The notes beneath the pieces were generated by a model that worked only from the letters and a program-made list of their open reading frames with translations, ran no database searches and was not told the origin of the DNA. 64,000 bases of DNA from the NCBI RefSeq assembly GCF_020075545.1, contig NZ_JAIQZK010000005.1, positions 124,001 to 188,000 on the forward strand, given 5' to 3'. The stretch is from Nocardioides sp. TRM66260-LWL (GTDB lineage Bacteria > Actinomycetota > Actinomycetes > Propionibacteriales > Nocardioidaceae). Of the stretch, positions 1-8,097 are shown piece by piece. Position 1 is the first letter of the stretch. Every line of letters begins with the position of its first letter. A program made the position numbers and the translations under genes.

Positions 1-1
1 T

Positions 2-718
2 CGCGACGACGACGCCCTCGCCCACGCGCTCGAGGCCGGACGGCTGGCTCCCGAGGCGCCGGCGGCCGACGTCCCGTGGCGCACCACGCTCGCCCTGGCC
101 CTGCTCCGCACCGGCAGCCGCGCCGAGGCCCGGCGCACCGCCGAGCAGCAGGCCGAGCTCGTCGCCGGGGAGTCCCCGCGGGCCCGCGCCGCGGCGCTGC
201 GCACCCTGGCGGCCGTGGACGCCGGGGAGCGACGGGTGCGGCTGCTCGAGGACGGTCTCGCGCTGGTCGCGCCGCCCGGCGCCTTGCCGGTCGACGCGCG
301 CCTGGCCGCGCAGATCGGCACCGACCTCGCCACGCTGCTGCTCCTCCAGCCGGCCGGGCACGCCCGGGCGGTGTCGCTGCTGCGCGACGCCGAGGCGCAC
401 GCCGGCGGCCAGGGACTCCGTCCGCTGGCGCAGCGCGTCGAGCGGCTCCTCCGCCTGGCCGGGGAGACCCCGACGACCGTGGCCAGCGCCGGGGTCGCGA
501 CGCTCACCGTCACGGAGCGCCGGGTCGCGGAGGCCGCGGCGTCCGGCCTGACGAACCGCGGCATCGCCGCCGAGCTCGGCGTCAGCGTGAAGGCCGTCGA
601 GTGGCACCTCTCGCACGTCTACCGCAAGCTCGGCATCCCCTCGCGCGGTCGGCTGGCTGACGCGCTCGGCCTCCGGACCTCATCGGCGCCGGCCGCACGC
701 GAGCCGTCGGCCGGCTAG
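2..718 (+). CDS. LuxR-family transcriptional regulator, C-terminal part (5' end outside window)
   Basis: The reading frame is open from the first bases of the window and stops at TAG 716-718, so only the C-terminal 238 residues are present. The last ~65 residues form a LuxR/GerE helix-turn-helix: an LTxxERRVAEAAASG start, then TNRGIAAELGVSVKAVEWHL and a VYRKLGI end. The Ala/Leu/Arg-rich helical segment before it resembles the TPR-like linker of large ATP-dependent LuxR (LAL/MalT) regulators, which carry an N-terminal AAA ATPase; that part lies outside the window, so this class is inferred. The stop codon overlaps the convergent DUF2332 gene (shared CTAG). Target genes are unknown. The HTH call is firm; the subclass is not. 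Confidence 0.85.
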   Translation, partial: RDDDALAHALEAGRLAPEAPAADVPWRTTLALALLRTGSRAEARRTAEQQAELVAGESPRARAAALRTLAAVDAGERRVRLLEDGLALVAPPGALPVDARLAAQIGTDLATLLLLQPAGHARAVSLLRDAEAHAGGQGLRPLAQRVERLLRLAGETPTTVASAGVATLTVTERRVAEAAASGLTNRGIAAELGVSVKAVEWHLSHVYRKLGIPSRGRLADALGLRTSSAPAAREPSAG

Positions 719-1719
719 CCCCAGGCCAGCCACCGGCCGTGCCCGTGGGTGAGTGCGCGGGCGACGCCGTCGACGCCGAGCACGAAGCAGCCGCCGGCCA
801 GGCGCCGGTCGGAGGCCAGCGGGGCCGGCAGGGTCGCCGTGACGCTGGGGAGCACGCTCGCGGCCTCGTTGCTGACCCAGTGGCACGCGCCGCGCGCCTG
901 CAGGCCGGAGACGAGGGCGACGAAGCGGTCGCGGTCGGCGTCGTCGAGGTAGGCGATGACGGCCGAGTGGTAGACGACCACCGGGCCATGCGCTCCGGCC
1001 GCGGCCACCTGGGCCTCCAGCACCTCGAGCAGGTCGCCCGCGACGATCGGCGGCGGGTCCTCGCGCGCCGCGGCCAGGGCCGCGCGCAGGGTGATGAGCC
1101 GGTCGTGCTGCCCGGGCCACACGAGGTTCTCCAGCCAGGCGACCGCGTCGTCGTCCGTCACGTCGCCGGGCCGCAGGTCGACGCCCCGGCGCCAGGCGAC
1201 GGGCAGCGGACGCCGCGGCAGGGGGGCGAATCCCTCGACCCGGGCCCGCAGCTCGCGGCCCTGACCGGCGTCGAGCCGGACCTCGCCGTCCGCGGTGTGC
1301 CAGCGGTAGTCCCAGCGGTCGGGCAGCAGGCACAGCCCGGCGCTGGCGCCGACCTCGAGCAGCGCGAGCGGGACGCCCTCGGCCTCGGCGATCAGGCCGA
1401 GCGCCGGCAGCAGGGTGGCGAGGCGACCCGCCTCGTTGGTCTGGGTCGAGCGGCTCAGGAGGGTCGCGCGGATCGTCCCGTCGTCCCCGAGCAGCGCCGC
1501 GCGCAGCCCGGCGTACGGCCCCGGCGCGGGGACGCCGTGCCAGCGCGCGGCCGCGAAGACGAGGTTGGGCTGGCGCCGTAGGTCGGGCAGCGCGTCGATC
1601 CAGGCCAGCACCTCCTCGTCGCCCGCGACGCCGCGCGACCAGGCCGCGAAGGTCGGCGACTCCGCGGCGTGCCGGGCGAAGCGCTCGTACTGCGAGCGCG
1701 TCGGGCCGTAGGGATCCAC
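715..1719 (-). CDS. DUF2332 family protein
   Basis: A 334-residue protein starting with GTG. It matches the layout of the DUF2332 family: an N-terminal YxxFARHAAxSPTFAAW segment, then LRRQPNLVFAAARWHG, an LLEVGASAGLCLLPDRWDYR segment and a C-terminal WVSNEAASVLP part. The LLEVGASAGL stretch looks like the glycine-rich loop of SAM-dependent methyltransferases, so a Rossmann-type fold is plausible, but the family has no established function. It follows gabD on the same strand with a 19-nt gap and is probably co-transcribed with it. Its stop codon overlaps that of the convergent LuxR gene. Cytoplasmic; no signal peptide or membrane segment seen. Confidence 0.8.
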   Translation of the reverse strand: MDPYGPTRSQYERFARHAAESPTFAAWSRGVAGDEEVLAWIDALPDLRRQPNLVFAAARWHGVPAPGPYAGLRAALLGDDGTIRATLLSRSTQTNEAGRLATLLPALGLIAEAEGVPLALLEVGASAGLCLLPDRWDYRWHTADGEVRLDAGQGRELRARVEGFAPLPRRPLPVAWRRGVDLRPGDVTDDDAVAWLENLVWPGQHDRLITLRAALAAAREDPPPIVAGDLLEVLEAQVAAAGAHGPVVVYHSAVIAYLDDADRDRFVALVSGLQARGACHWVSNEAASVLPSVTATLPAPLASDRRLAGGCFVLGVDGVARALTHGHGRWLAWG

Positions 1720-1738
1720 GGGCGAAGGCCGGGGCGGC

Positions 1739-3217
1739 TCAGGTGGCGGGCAGCGCCACGTAGGTGGTCTCGAGGTACTCCTCGATGCCCTCGAAGCCTC
1801 CCTCGCGACCGAACCCGCTGGCCTTGACCCCGCCGAACGGCGCCGCCGGGTTGGAGATCAGGCCGGTGTTGACGCCGACCATGCCGTACTCCAGCGCCTC
1901 GGCCACCCGGATCGTCCGCGCGAGATCGCGCGTGTACACGTACGACGCCAGGCCGTACGCCGTGTCGTTGGCCCGCGCGATCGCCTCCTCCTCGGTGCGG
2001 AAGGAGAGGACGGGCGCGACCGGGCCGAAGATCTCCTCGCGGTTGAGCGCGGAGTCGGCAGGGACGTCGACCAGCACGGTCGGCGGGTAGAAGAAGCCCT
2101 CGGCCGGCACCTCGGCGTCGCTGCCGCCGGTGAGCACGCGGGCGCCCTCGGCGACCGCGTCGTCGACGCGCTTGCGGACGCCGTCGAGCGCCTTCTGCTC
2201 GATCAGCGGGCCGACGTCGACGCCGTCGTCCTGGCCGCGGCCGACGACCAGCGCGCCCATCCGGGCGGCCAGGCGCTGTCCGAACTCCTCGGCCACGGAC
2301 TCGTGCACCAGGAAGCGGTTGGCGGCCGTGCAGGCCTCGCCCATGTTGCGCATCTTGGCGGTCATCGCGCCGTCGACGGCGGCGTCGAGGTCGGCGTCCT
2401 CGAAGACGAGGAAGGGCGCGTTGCCGCCGAGCTCCATCGAGACGCGCTGCAGCTGCTCGGCGCTCTGCCGCACGAGCACGCGGCCGATGCCCGTGGAGCC
2501 GGTGAAGCTGACCTTGCGCAGGCGGTCGTCGGCCTGCAGCCGCTCGCTGATCTCCGCCGCCCGGGTCGACGGCACGATGTTGAGCACGCCGTCGGGAAGG
2601 CCCGCGTCGGCGAGGATGCCGGCGACGGCGAGCATGGTCAGCGGGGTCTGCGCGGCCGGCTTGACGACCATCGTGCAGCCGGCGGCGATCGCCGGGCCGA
2701 TCTTGCGCGTGGCCATCGCCAGCGGGAAGTTCCACGGCGTCACGAACAGGCACGGGCCGACCGGCTTCTTCATCGTCAGCAGCCGGCTGCCCCCCGCGGG
2801 CGCCTGCATCCAGCGGCCGGCGATGCGGACGGCCTCCTCCGAGAACCAGCGGAAGAACTCGTTGCCGTACGACACCTCGCCCTTCGACTCCGCGACCGTC
2901 TTGCCCATCTCGAGGCTCATCAGGAGGGCGATCTCGTCCGCGCGGGCCGCGATCGTCTCGAACGCCCCCCGCAGGATCTCGCCGCGCTCGCGCGGCGCGG
3001 TGCGCGCCCAGGCGGCCTGCGCCGCGACGGCGGCGTCGAGCGCGGTGACGGCGTCCTCGACGCTCGCGTCGGCGACCGTCGTCAGGACGCTGCCGTCGGC
3101 GGGATCGAGCACCTCGAAGACCTCACCGCCGGACGCCGGACGCCAGGCGCCGCCGATGAGCAGGCCGCGGTGGTCGTCGGGGAGCAGGTCGGACGGGAAG
3201 CGCTGGTCGAGGCCCAT
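1739..3217 (-). CDS. gabD: NAD(P)-dependent succinate-semialdehyde dehydrogenase
   Basis: A 492-residue aldehyde dehydrogenase superfamily member, full length for the family. Visible motifs are PWNFP (161-165), the cofactor-binding FTGSTGIGR (238-246), the general base Glu262 in MELGGN and the catalytic Cys296 in MGEACTAANRF. The C-terminal half carries the conserved EEIFGPVAPV segment. Sequence style fits the GabD/SSADH group, which oxidises succinate semialdehyde to succinate in GABA and 4-hydroxybutyrate breakdown; another short aldehyde as substrate cannot be excluded. The ATG at 3217 lies 6 nt after a CAGGAT -10 box, suggesting a leaderless transcript. The DUF2332 gene follows 19 nt downstream. 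Confidence 0.88.
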   Translation of the reverse strand: MGLDQRFPSDLLPDDHRGLLIGGAWRPASGGEVFEVLDPADGSVLTTVADASVEDAVTALDAAVAAQAAWARTAPRERGEILRGAFETIAARADEIALLMSLEMGKTVAESKGEVSYGNEFFRWFSEEAVRIAGRWMQAPAGGSRLLTMKKPVGPCLFVTPWNFPLAMATRKIGPAIAAGCTMVVKPAAQTPLTMLAVAGILADAGLPDGVLNIVPSTRAAEISERLQADDRLRKVSFTGSTGIGRVLVRQSAEQLQRVSMELGGNAPFLVFEDADLDAAVDGAMTAKMRNMGEACTAANRFLVHESVAEEFGQRLAARMGALVVGRGQDDGVDVGPLIEQKALDGVRKRVDDAVAEGARVLTGGSDAEVPAEGFFYPPTVLVDVPADSALNREEIFGPVAPVLSFRTEEEAIARANDTAYGLASYVYTRDLARTIRVAEALEYGMVGVNTGLISNPAAPFGGVKASGFGREGGFEGIEEYLETTYVALPAT

Positions 3218-3223
3218 GCGCCG

Positions 3224-3229
3224 ATCCTG
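3224..3229 (-). promoter_or_regulatory. -10 box of gabD (leaderless)
   Basis: On the minus strand CAGGAT ends 6 nt before the gabD ATG. This spacing puts the transcription start at or next to the start codon, as in many actinobacterial leaderless genes. No Shine-Dalgarno sequence is visible between them. Confidence 0.5.
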
Positions 3230-3372
3230 TCACCGCCCCGCCCCGCGCGCCCAGGGCCCCCACGGCCGGGTGGGCTGGACCGGTGCCACCCGATCGGGCG
3301 TTTCCGCCTCGGGCCCCGGCCGGTGCGTGGCATGATCGGGACGTCGATTCGGAGGGAGCACTCTGACGCGAC

Positions 3373-3418
3373 GATGAGCCCCGGCTGACCCCATGCAGCC
3401 CGGGGCTCATCCTCTTTC
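3373..3418 (+). terminator. Hairpin followed by a T-containing tract; end of a possible small RNA
   Basis: Arms 3373-3387 and 3396-3411 pair over 15 bp with one bulged base and an 8-nt loop, followed by CTCTTT. On the plus strand this looks like an intrinsic terminator, yet no plus-strand gene lies upstream: gabD and the penicillin-binding protein are both on the minus strand. A G-rich GGAGGGAG stretch and a possible 18-codon frame (3331-3387) precede it. It may end an unannotated small RNA or leader transcript. Confidence 0.5.
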
Positions 3419-3466
3419 CGGGCCTCCTCCCGGACCTCGTTCCGGGCGCCGGCGCGAGCCCGCGCG

Positions 3467-5359
3467 TCAGCGGGCGGACGCCAGGAACCGGCGCAGCAGC
3501 GGACCGGCCGTGCCGGAGCCGGAGTCGCCGACGTCGACGAAGACCGCCGCGGCCAGGTCGCCCTGGCCCGCGACCATCCACGCGTGGGTGAGCGTGCGAC
3601 CGTCCCGCTCGAACTCGGCCGTGCCCGTCTTGGCCCGGACCGGCGGGCCCGGCAGGTCGCCCAGGCCGCGGCCGGAGCCGCCGGTGACCACGCCGCGCAG
3701 CAGCGAGCGCAGCGCCGTCACCTCGCCCGAGGTGAGCGGGGCGACGCCGTCGCCGACGGTGGGGCACTGGTCCTGGACGAGCCACGGCAGCACGGTGCGT
3801 CCGGCCTGCACCGAGGCCATCAGGGTGGCGACGGCCATCGGCGAGGTCGTGACGGTGCCCTGACCGATCAGGTCGGCGGCGGCCTCGGTCTGGCTGCGGG
3901 GCTCAGGCACGGCGCCGAAGTAGGCGGGGAAGCCGGCGTCGTGGTCGATGCCGACGCCCAGCGACGCGGCGGCGTCGGCCAGGGCGGAGCCGTCGACCCT
4001 GCCGCGCTGGCCGATGAAGGCGGTGTTGCACGAGTTGGCCACGGCCTGGGCCAGCGTGATGCGGCCCAGCGCACCGCTCGGGTAGTCGGAGTAGTTGCCG
4101 AACCGCTTGCCGTCGACCGTGACCGAGGCGGGGCAGGTGACGGCGCTGCCCAGACGCAGCCCGGCGCGCAGCAGGGCCAGACTGCTGGCGATCTTGAAGG
4201 TGGAGCCCGGCGCGAACCGGCCGAAGGTGGCCAGGTTCAGCGAGCTCGACGGGCCGGTGGCGGCGGCGAGGACCGCGCCGGTGGACGGGCGGATCGCGAC
4301 CAGGGCGGCGTCGGGCCGCACCCCGGCCAGCACCGACTCGGCCTGCTGCTGCAGCCGGACGTCGAGGCTGAGCCGGAGGTCGCGGCCGGCCTTCGGGTCG
4401 ACCCGGAAGAGCTCGCGGGGCTCGGTCTCGGCGCCGCCCGGAGCGCCATCGCCGGGGACGGCCGTCACCAGCGCACCGGGCGTGCCCCGGAGCTGCTCGT
4501 CGTAGCGGGCCTGCAGCCCGGAGAGGCCGGCCTGGTCGCCGGGCCGGTAGACGTCGGGCTGCTTCTTCACCATCTCCGCGGTGACCTGGCCGACCGTGCC
4601 GAGGATCGGCGCGGCGAACCCCTTGCTCGGCGCCAGCGCCAGCTGGTCCTTCGTCGCGACCGCGCCCGGGATGGCCTCGTAGCCGGCCGCGACCCGCCGC
4701 GGGACGTCGTCGCGGCGGTAGACGATGGCCTCGACGTAGGCCTTGGCGCCGGCGGCTCGCACCTGCTTGACGAACCCCGCGACGTCGACGTCCAGCAGCG
4801 TCGCCAGGCGCCGGGCCGACGCAGGCGCCCGCGCGGCGCTGACGCGGGTCTTGTCGAGCCCGAACCGGACGACGGGACGCTCCGTGACCAGCGCCGTGCC
4901 GCCGGCGCCGAGCAGGTCGCCGCGGGTCGGCGTCAGCCGCTGCAGGCGCAGCGTCTCGCCCGCCTGCAGCGAGCCCTCGACGACGGCGGGCGACCACACG
5001 CCGCGCCACGCGCCGTCGACCTCGCGCAGCGGGAGCGAGGTCTCGTAGGCCCAGCTGCCGCCGACCGGCCACGTCCAGCGCAGCCGAGCGATGCGCTCGG
5101 CGTCGGACGCGCCGTCGTCGACCGACGCGACCTCGACCCGAGGCTCGAGCCCGCCGAGCCCCTCGACGATCGCCGCGTATCCCTTCGCGACGCCCCCGCT
5201 CGGCGGGTCGGCCACGGGCACGTCGGCGAGGTCGCCCGTCGTCAGCGCCGTGGCCCAGGCCTCGGCCGTCGGCCGCGGGTCGGGACCCGACGAGCCGCTG
5301 CACGCGGGCAGGCCCGCGCACAGGACGAGGGCGAGCAGGAGACCACCGAGACGCGTCAC
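3467..5359 (-). CDS. Penicillin-binding transpeptidase lipoprotein (class B, MecA-like N domain)
   Basis: A peptidoglycan D,D-transpeptidase of 630 residues when started at GTG 5359. This start gives a clean lipoprotein signal peptide: TRLGG, a hydrophobic stretch and lipobox LPAC with Cys20; the frame stays open 38 codons upstream but that part has no signal features. Residues ~28-140 resemble the NTF2-like MecA N-terminal domain, followed by a PBP dimerisation-like region and the transpeptidase domain. Catalytic motifs are STFK 386-389, SCN 443-445 and KTG 577-579, all intact. It probably crosslinks peptidoglycan at the outer membrane face and resembles PbpA/PBP2-type proteins. It appears to be a single-gene unit, with a palindromic element upstream. 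Confidence 0.9.
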   Translation of the reverse strand: MTRLGGLLLALVLCAGLPACSGSSGPDPRPTAEAWATALTTGDLADVPVADPPSGGVAKGYAAIVEGLGGLEPRVEVASVDDGASDAERIARLRWTWPVGGSWAYETSLPLREVDGAWRGVWSPAVVEGSLQAGETLRLQRLTPTRGDLLGAGGTALVTERPVVRFGLDKTRVSAARAPASARRLATLLDVDVAGFVKQVRAAGAKAYVEAIVYRRDDVPRRVAAGYEAIPGAVATKDQLALAPSKGFAAPILGTVGQVTAEMVKKQPDVYRPGDQAGLSGLQARYDEQLRGTPGALVTAVPGDGAPGGAETEPRELFRVDPKAGRDLRLSLDVRLQQQAESVLAGVRPDAALVAIRPSTGAVLAAATGPSSSLNLATFGRFAPGSTFKIASSLALLRAGLRLGSAVTCPASVTVDGKRFGNYSDYPSGALGRITLAQAVANSCNTAFIGQRGRVDGSALADAAASLGVGIDHDAGFPAYFGAVPEPRSQTEAAADLIGQGTVTTSPMAVATLMASVQAGRTVLPWLVQDQCPTVGDGVAPLTSGEVTALRSLLRGVVTGGSGRGLGDLPGPPVRAKTGTAEFERDGRTLTHAWMVAGQGDLAAAVFVDVGDSGSGTAGPLLRRFLASAR

Positions 5360-5440
5360 GCCTGCGGTTCTACCAGCCGGCGCCGACGGTCCCTGCGCGG
5401 CGCGGCGCCGGGGCGGGGATGCGGCCGGAGTCGGAATCGC

Positions 5441-5512
5441 ATGTAACGCGGAGTCCCGTGAACCTCCCACCACTCAGGAGGGGTGGTCAGTTGACCGGAC
5501 TCCGCGTCACAT
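5441..5512. repeat. 70-bp palindromic element, copy 1
   Basis: Imperfect inverted repeat with arms beginning ATGTAACGCGGAGTCC and ATGTGACGCGGAGTCC when both are read inward, meeting around a CCACC...GGTGG centre. A second copy with the same outer arms lies at 53366-53433. Both copies sit just downstream of a minus-strand gene (here the DEAD-box helicase) and could act as terminators or mRNA stabilisers. It encodes nothing. Confidence 0.75.
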
Positions 5513-5538
5513 GGGGCGAGCGGCCGAGCCCGCGGCGC

Positions 5539-7440
5539 TCAGTCCTGCGACGACCGGTGCCGCGGCTTGCGGGCCCGACGGTCGTCGGCGGCGTCCGACG
5601 CGGCCGGGGCGTCGGAGCGCTCGGGGCGGTCGTGCCGCTCCGACCGCTCGGGCCGGTCCGACCGCTCGGGCCGGTCCGAGCGCGGACGCCGGGCGCCACC
5701 GCGCGGCGGGCCGTCGTCGAGCCGCAGCTCGATCAGCTTGCCGCTGATGCGGGTGTCGGCGAGCGCCTCCCACGTCTCGGGGCCGAGGTCGGCGGGCAGC
5801 TCGACGAGGGAGAAGTCGGGGCGGATCGAGATGGCGCCGAAGTCGGCGCGGCGCAGGCCGCCCTCGTTGGCGATGGCGCCGACGATCTGCCGAGGCTCGA
5901 CGCGGTGCCGCTTGCCGACCGCGATGCGGTAGGTGACCAGCGGCGGGCCGTCGGCGCGGCGGTTCTTCCGCTCGGGCCGCTCGCCGCGGTCGCCCCGCTC
6001 CGGACGCTCGCCCCGCTCGGGACGGTCACCCCGAACAGGACGCGCCGGACGCTCGGCCGCGGGGTCGAGCAGCAGCGGGGTCTCGCCCTGCGCGACGACG
6101 GCCAGCGCGGCGGCGACGTCGAGCTCGGGCACGTCGCGGTGGCGCACGTAGTGGGCGACGATGTCGCGGAACGCGGTGATGCGCTCGGTGTCGGCGAGCG
6201 CCTCGGTGATGGCGTCGTCGAAGCGCGCGAGGCGGGTGGCGTTGACCTCGTCGACGCCCGGCAGCGGCATCTCGGCCAGCGGCTGCCGCGTCGCCTTCTC
6301 GATGTGCTTGAGCAGGTAGCGCTCGCGGGGGGTGATGAACGAGATCGCGTCGCCCGAGCGTCCCGCGCGGCCGGTGCGGCCGATGCGGTGGACGTAGGAC
6401 TCGGTGTCGGTGGGGATGTCGTAGTTGACGACGTGGCTGATCCGCTCGACGTCCAGACCGCGCGCGGCGACGTCGGTGGCCACCAGGATGTCTAGCTTGC
6501 CGGCCTTGAGCTGGTTGACCGTGCGCTCGCGCTGGGCCTGGGCGACGTCGCCGTTGAGCGGGGCCGCGGAGTAGCCCCGTGCCCGCAGCTTCTCGGCCAG
6601 GGTCTCGGTCTCGTTCTTCGTGCGGACGAAGACGATCATCCCGTCGAAGTTCTCGACCTCGAGGATCCGCGTGAGGGCGTCGACCTTCTGCGGGTAGCTG
6701 ACGACGAGGTAGCGCTGGGTGATGTTGGAGGCCGTCGACGTGCGCGCCTTGACGGTGATCTCGGCGGGGTCGCGCAGGTAGCTCTGCGAGAGCCGGCGGA
6801 TCTGCGCGGGCATCGTGGCGGAGAACAGCGCCACCTGCTTGTCGGACGGGGTGTCGGCGAGGATCGTCTCGACGTCCTCGGCGAAGCCCATGTTGAGCAT
6901 CTCGTCGGCCTCGTCGAGCACGAGGAACCGCAGCTCGGAGAGGTCGAGGGTGCCCTTCTCGAGGTGGTCCATGATGCGCCCGGGCGTGCCGACGACGACG
7001 TGGACGCCGCGGCGCAGCGCGGAGAGCTGCACCCCGTAGCCCTGGCCGCCGTAGACCGGCAGCACGTGCACGCCGGTGAGGTGGGCGGCGTAGCGCTCGA
7101 AGGCCTCGCACACCTGCAGCGCGAGCTCGCGGGTGGGGGCCAGGACGAGCGCCTGCGGCGTCTTCTGCGAGACGTCGAGGCGGTCGAGGACGGGCAGCGC
7201 GAACGCGGCGGTCTTGCCGGTGCCGGTCTGCGCGAGGCCGACGACGTCGCGTCCCTCGAGCAGGGTCGGGATGGTGGCGGCCTGGATGGCCGAGGGCGTC
7301 TCGTAGCCGACGTCGCGCAGCGCCTTGAGCACCTTGGGGCCGAGGCCGAGGTCGGCGAAGGTCGGGCCCGTGGGCTCCTCGGGTGCGTCCTCGACGGGGT
7401 TCTGGGGCTGGTCGTCGGGCAGGTCCACGGGGTCGCTCAC
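5539..7440 (-). CDS. DEAD-box ATP-dependent RNA helicase (DeaD/CsdA type)
   Basis: A 633-residue RNA helicase. Seen in order: Q-motif region around Phe28-Gln53, Walker A AQTGTGKT (70-77), PTRELA (102-107), DEAD (176-179), SAT (207-209), RGLD (327-330) and HRIGRTGR (351-358). A DbpA/CsdA-type RNA-binding domain occupies ~502-578. Between them (~463-498) and at the C-terminus (~580-633) lie low-complexity basic tracts built from RPER/DRPERS repeats, likely disordered RNA-binding tails. The family unwinds RNA in ribosome assembly, mRNA decay and cold adaptation. The GTG start at 7440 lies 6 nt after a TACCGT -10 box, so the mRNA is probably leaderless. Confidence 0.93.
   Translation of the reverse strand: MSDPVDLPDDQPQNPVEDAPEEPTGPTFADLGLGPKVLKALRDVGYETPSAIQAATIPTLLEGRDVVGLAQTGTGKTAAFALPVLDRLDVSQKTPQALVLAPTRELALQVCEAFERYAAHLTGVHVLPVYGGQGYGVQLSALRRGVHVVVGTPGRIMDHLEKGTLDLSELRFLVLDEADEMLNMGFAEDVETILADTPSDKQVALFSATMPAQIRRLSQSYLRDPAEITVKARTSTASNITQRYLVVSYPQKVDALTRILEVENFDGMIVFVRTKNETETLAEKLRARGYSAAPLNGDVAQAQRERTVNQLKAGKLDILVATDVAARGLDVERISHVVNYDIPTDTESYVHRIGRTGRAGRSGDAISFITPRERYLLKHIEKATRQPLAEMPLPGVDEVNATRLARFDDAITEALADTERITAFRDIVAHYVRHRDVPELDVAAALAVVAQGETPLLLDPAAERPARPVRGDRPERGERPERGDRGERPERKNRRADGPPLVTYRIAVGKRHRVEPRQIVGAIANEGGLRRADFGAISIRPDFSLVELPADLGPETWEALADTRISGKLIELRLDDGPPRGGARRPRSDRPERSDRPERSERHDRPERSDAPAASDAADDRRARKPRHRSSQD
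5625..5690 (-). repeat. 18-bp tandem repeat inside the helicase tail
   Basis: A unit ACCGCTCGGGCCGGTCCG (plus strand) repeats exactly at 5643-5660 and 5661-5678, with degenerate copies on both sides. It encodes the RPERSD-type repeats of the helicase C-terminus; a related degenerate tract near 5980-6035 encodes the first RPERGD block. Slippage could change the tail length between strains. Confidence 0.7.
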
Positions 7441-7446
7441 CCGTCA

Positions 7447-7452
7447 ACGGTA
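7447..7452 (-). promoter_or_regulatory. -10 box of the DEAD-box helicase gene (leaderless)
   Basis: TACCGT on the minus strand, 6 nt before the GTG start. It fits the TANNNT consensus and the leaderless spacing seen at other genes of this window. Confidence 0.5.
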
Positions 7453-7676
7453 GTGGCGACGGGGCCCAGGACGCATTCCCCGCGGGCCGGGCCGGCGACG
7501 CCGAGCGCGTGCGTCCGGCCACCGGAGGCGGGCTGCGGCATCCGCTCGCGCGGCCAGGACGGCTCCCCCAGGCGGGGGGTGGAGCGGCGACCGCACCACG
7601 AGCCCGCTCCGGACCGCCCAGGTGGAGGAGATGGTCAGGATTCCGTCAAGGACGTGGCATGCCGGTGGGGACGTGC

Positions 7677-7682
7677 TACCTT
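7677..7682 (+). promoter_or_regulatory. -10 box before the 47-residue protein gene
   Basis: TACCTT lies 31 nt upstream of the ATG. It leaves room for a short leader carrying the AGGAGG ribosome-binding site at 7702-7707. Two GTGAACAG-like repeats (7685-7701) lie between the -10 box and the ribosome-binding site. Confidence 0.45.
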
Positions 7683-7713
7683 TGGTGAACAGAGAGTGAA
7701 CAGGAGGTGTCTC

Positions 7714-7857
7714 ATGACCCACACTCAGACGACCGGTGAGATGTACCAGGTCTGGATCACGGTGCAGGACGCCGACGGCCAGGGCCACCTGGAGTCGCGC
7801 TGGCTCAGCGCCGCGACCACCGCCGGCCTGCACACGCACCACACCCACGCTGCCTGA
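7714..7857 (+). CDS. Small 47-residue protein of unknown function
   Basis: ATG 7714 is preceded at 6 nt by a perfect AGGAGG, the strongest ribosome-binding site in this part of the window, and the gene is closed by a hairpin terminator. The product begins MTHTQTTGEMYQVWITVQDADG and ends in a His-rich HTHHTHAA tail. It has no signal peptide or membrane segment. The central WITVQDADGQGHLESRWL part looks like two short beta strands. I do not recognise a family. It stands between the divergent helicase gene and yceI and seems to be its own transcription unit. Confidence 0.7.
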   Translation: MTHTQTTGEMYQVWITVQDADGQGHLESRWLSAATTAGLHTHHTHAA

Positions 7858-7910
7858 CCGACGACAGCCCGCCGATCCCCCGCCGCTCCGGCCCCGCGGG
7901 GATCGACCCT

Positions 7911-7946
7911 CGAGAGCCGTCCCCGCCACCGCGGGGGCGGCTCTCG
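7911..7946 (+). terminator. Hairpin terminator after the 47-residue protein gene
   Basis: 16-bp stem 7911-7926 / 7931-7946 with one G-T pair and a CACC loop, 53 nt after the stop codon. No long T-run follows, which is usual in very GC-rich actinobacteria. Confidence 0.65.
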
Positions 7947-8049
7947 TCGCGTCCGGACGTCCGTTCACCGCGCAGTCGCCGGCGGGCACTGGTCCAGACC
8001 GGCCGGAGACGGCAGGCTGGCCCGGGAATGCACGCGGCCACCCGTCCGT

Positions 8050-8071
8050 TAGGGTGGTTGAAAGTTGAACC
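8050..8071 (+). promoter_or_regulatory. Promoter and possible operator of the yceI-like gene
   Basis: A TAGGGT -10 box (8050-8055) is followed directly by GGTTGAAAGTTGAACC (8056-8071), which contains a TTGAA direct repeat inside GGTT/AACC ends. Its place at the transcription start suits a MarR- or PadR-type repressor. The regulator is not evident nearby, so this is inference. Confidence 0.4.
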
Positions 8072-8097
8072 AAACCCGCCGACTCCAGGAGCACACC

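Noticed and set aside
5360-5473. 38-codon N-terminal extension of the penicillin-binding protein
   Set aside because: It contains part of the palindromic repeat and would bury the lipoprotein signal peptide; GTG 5359 gives a standard lipobox start.
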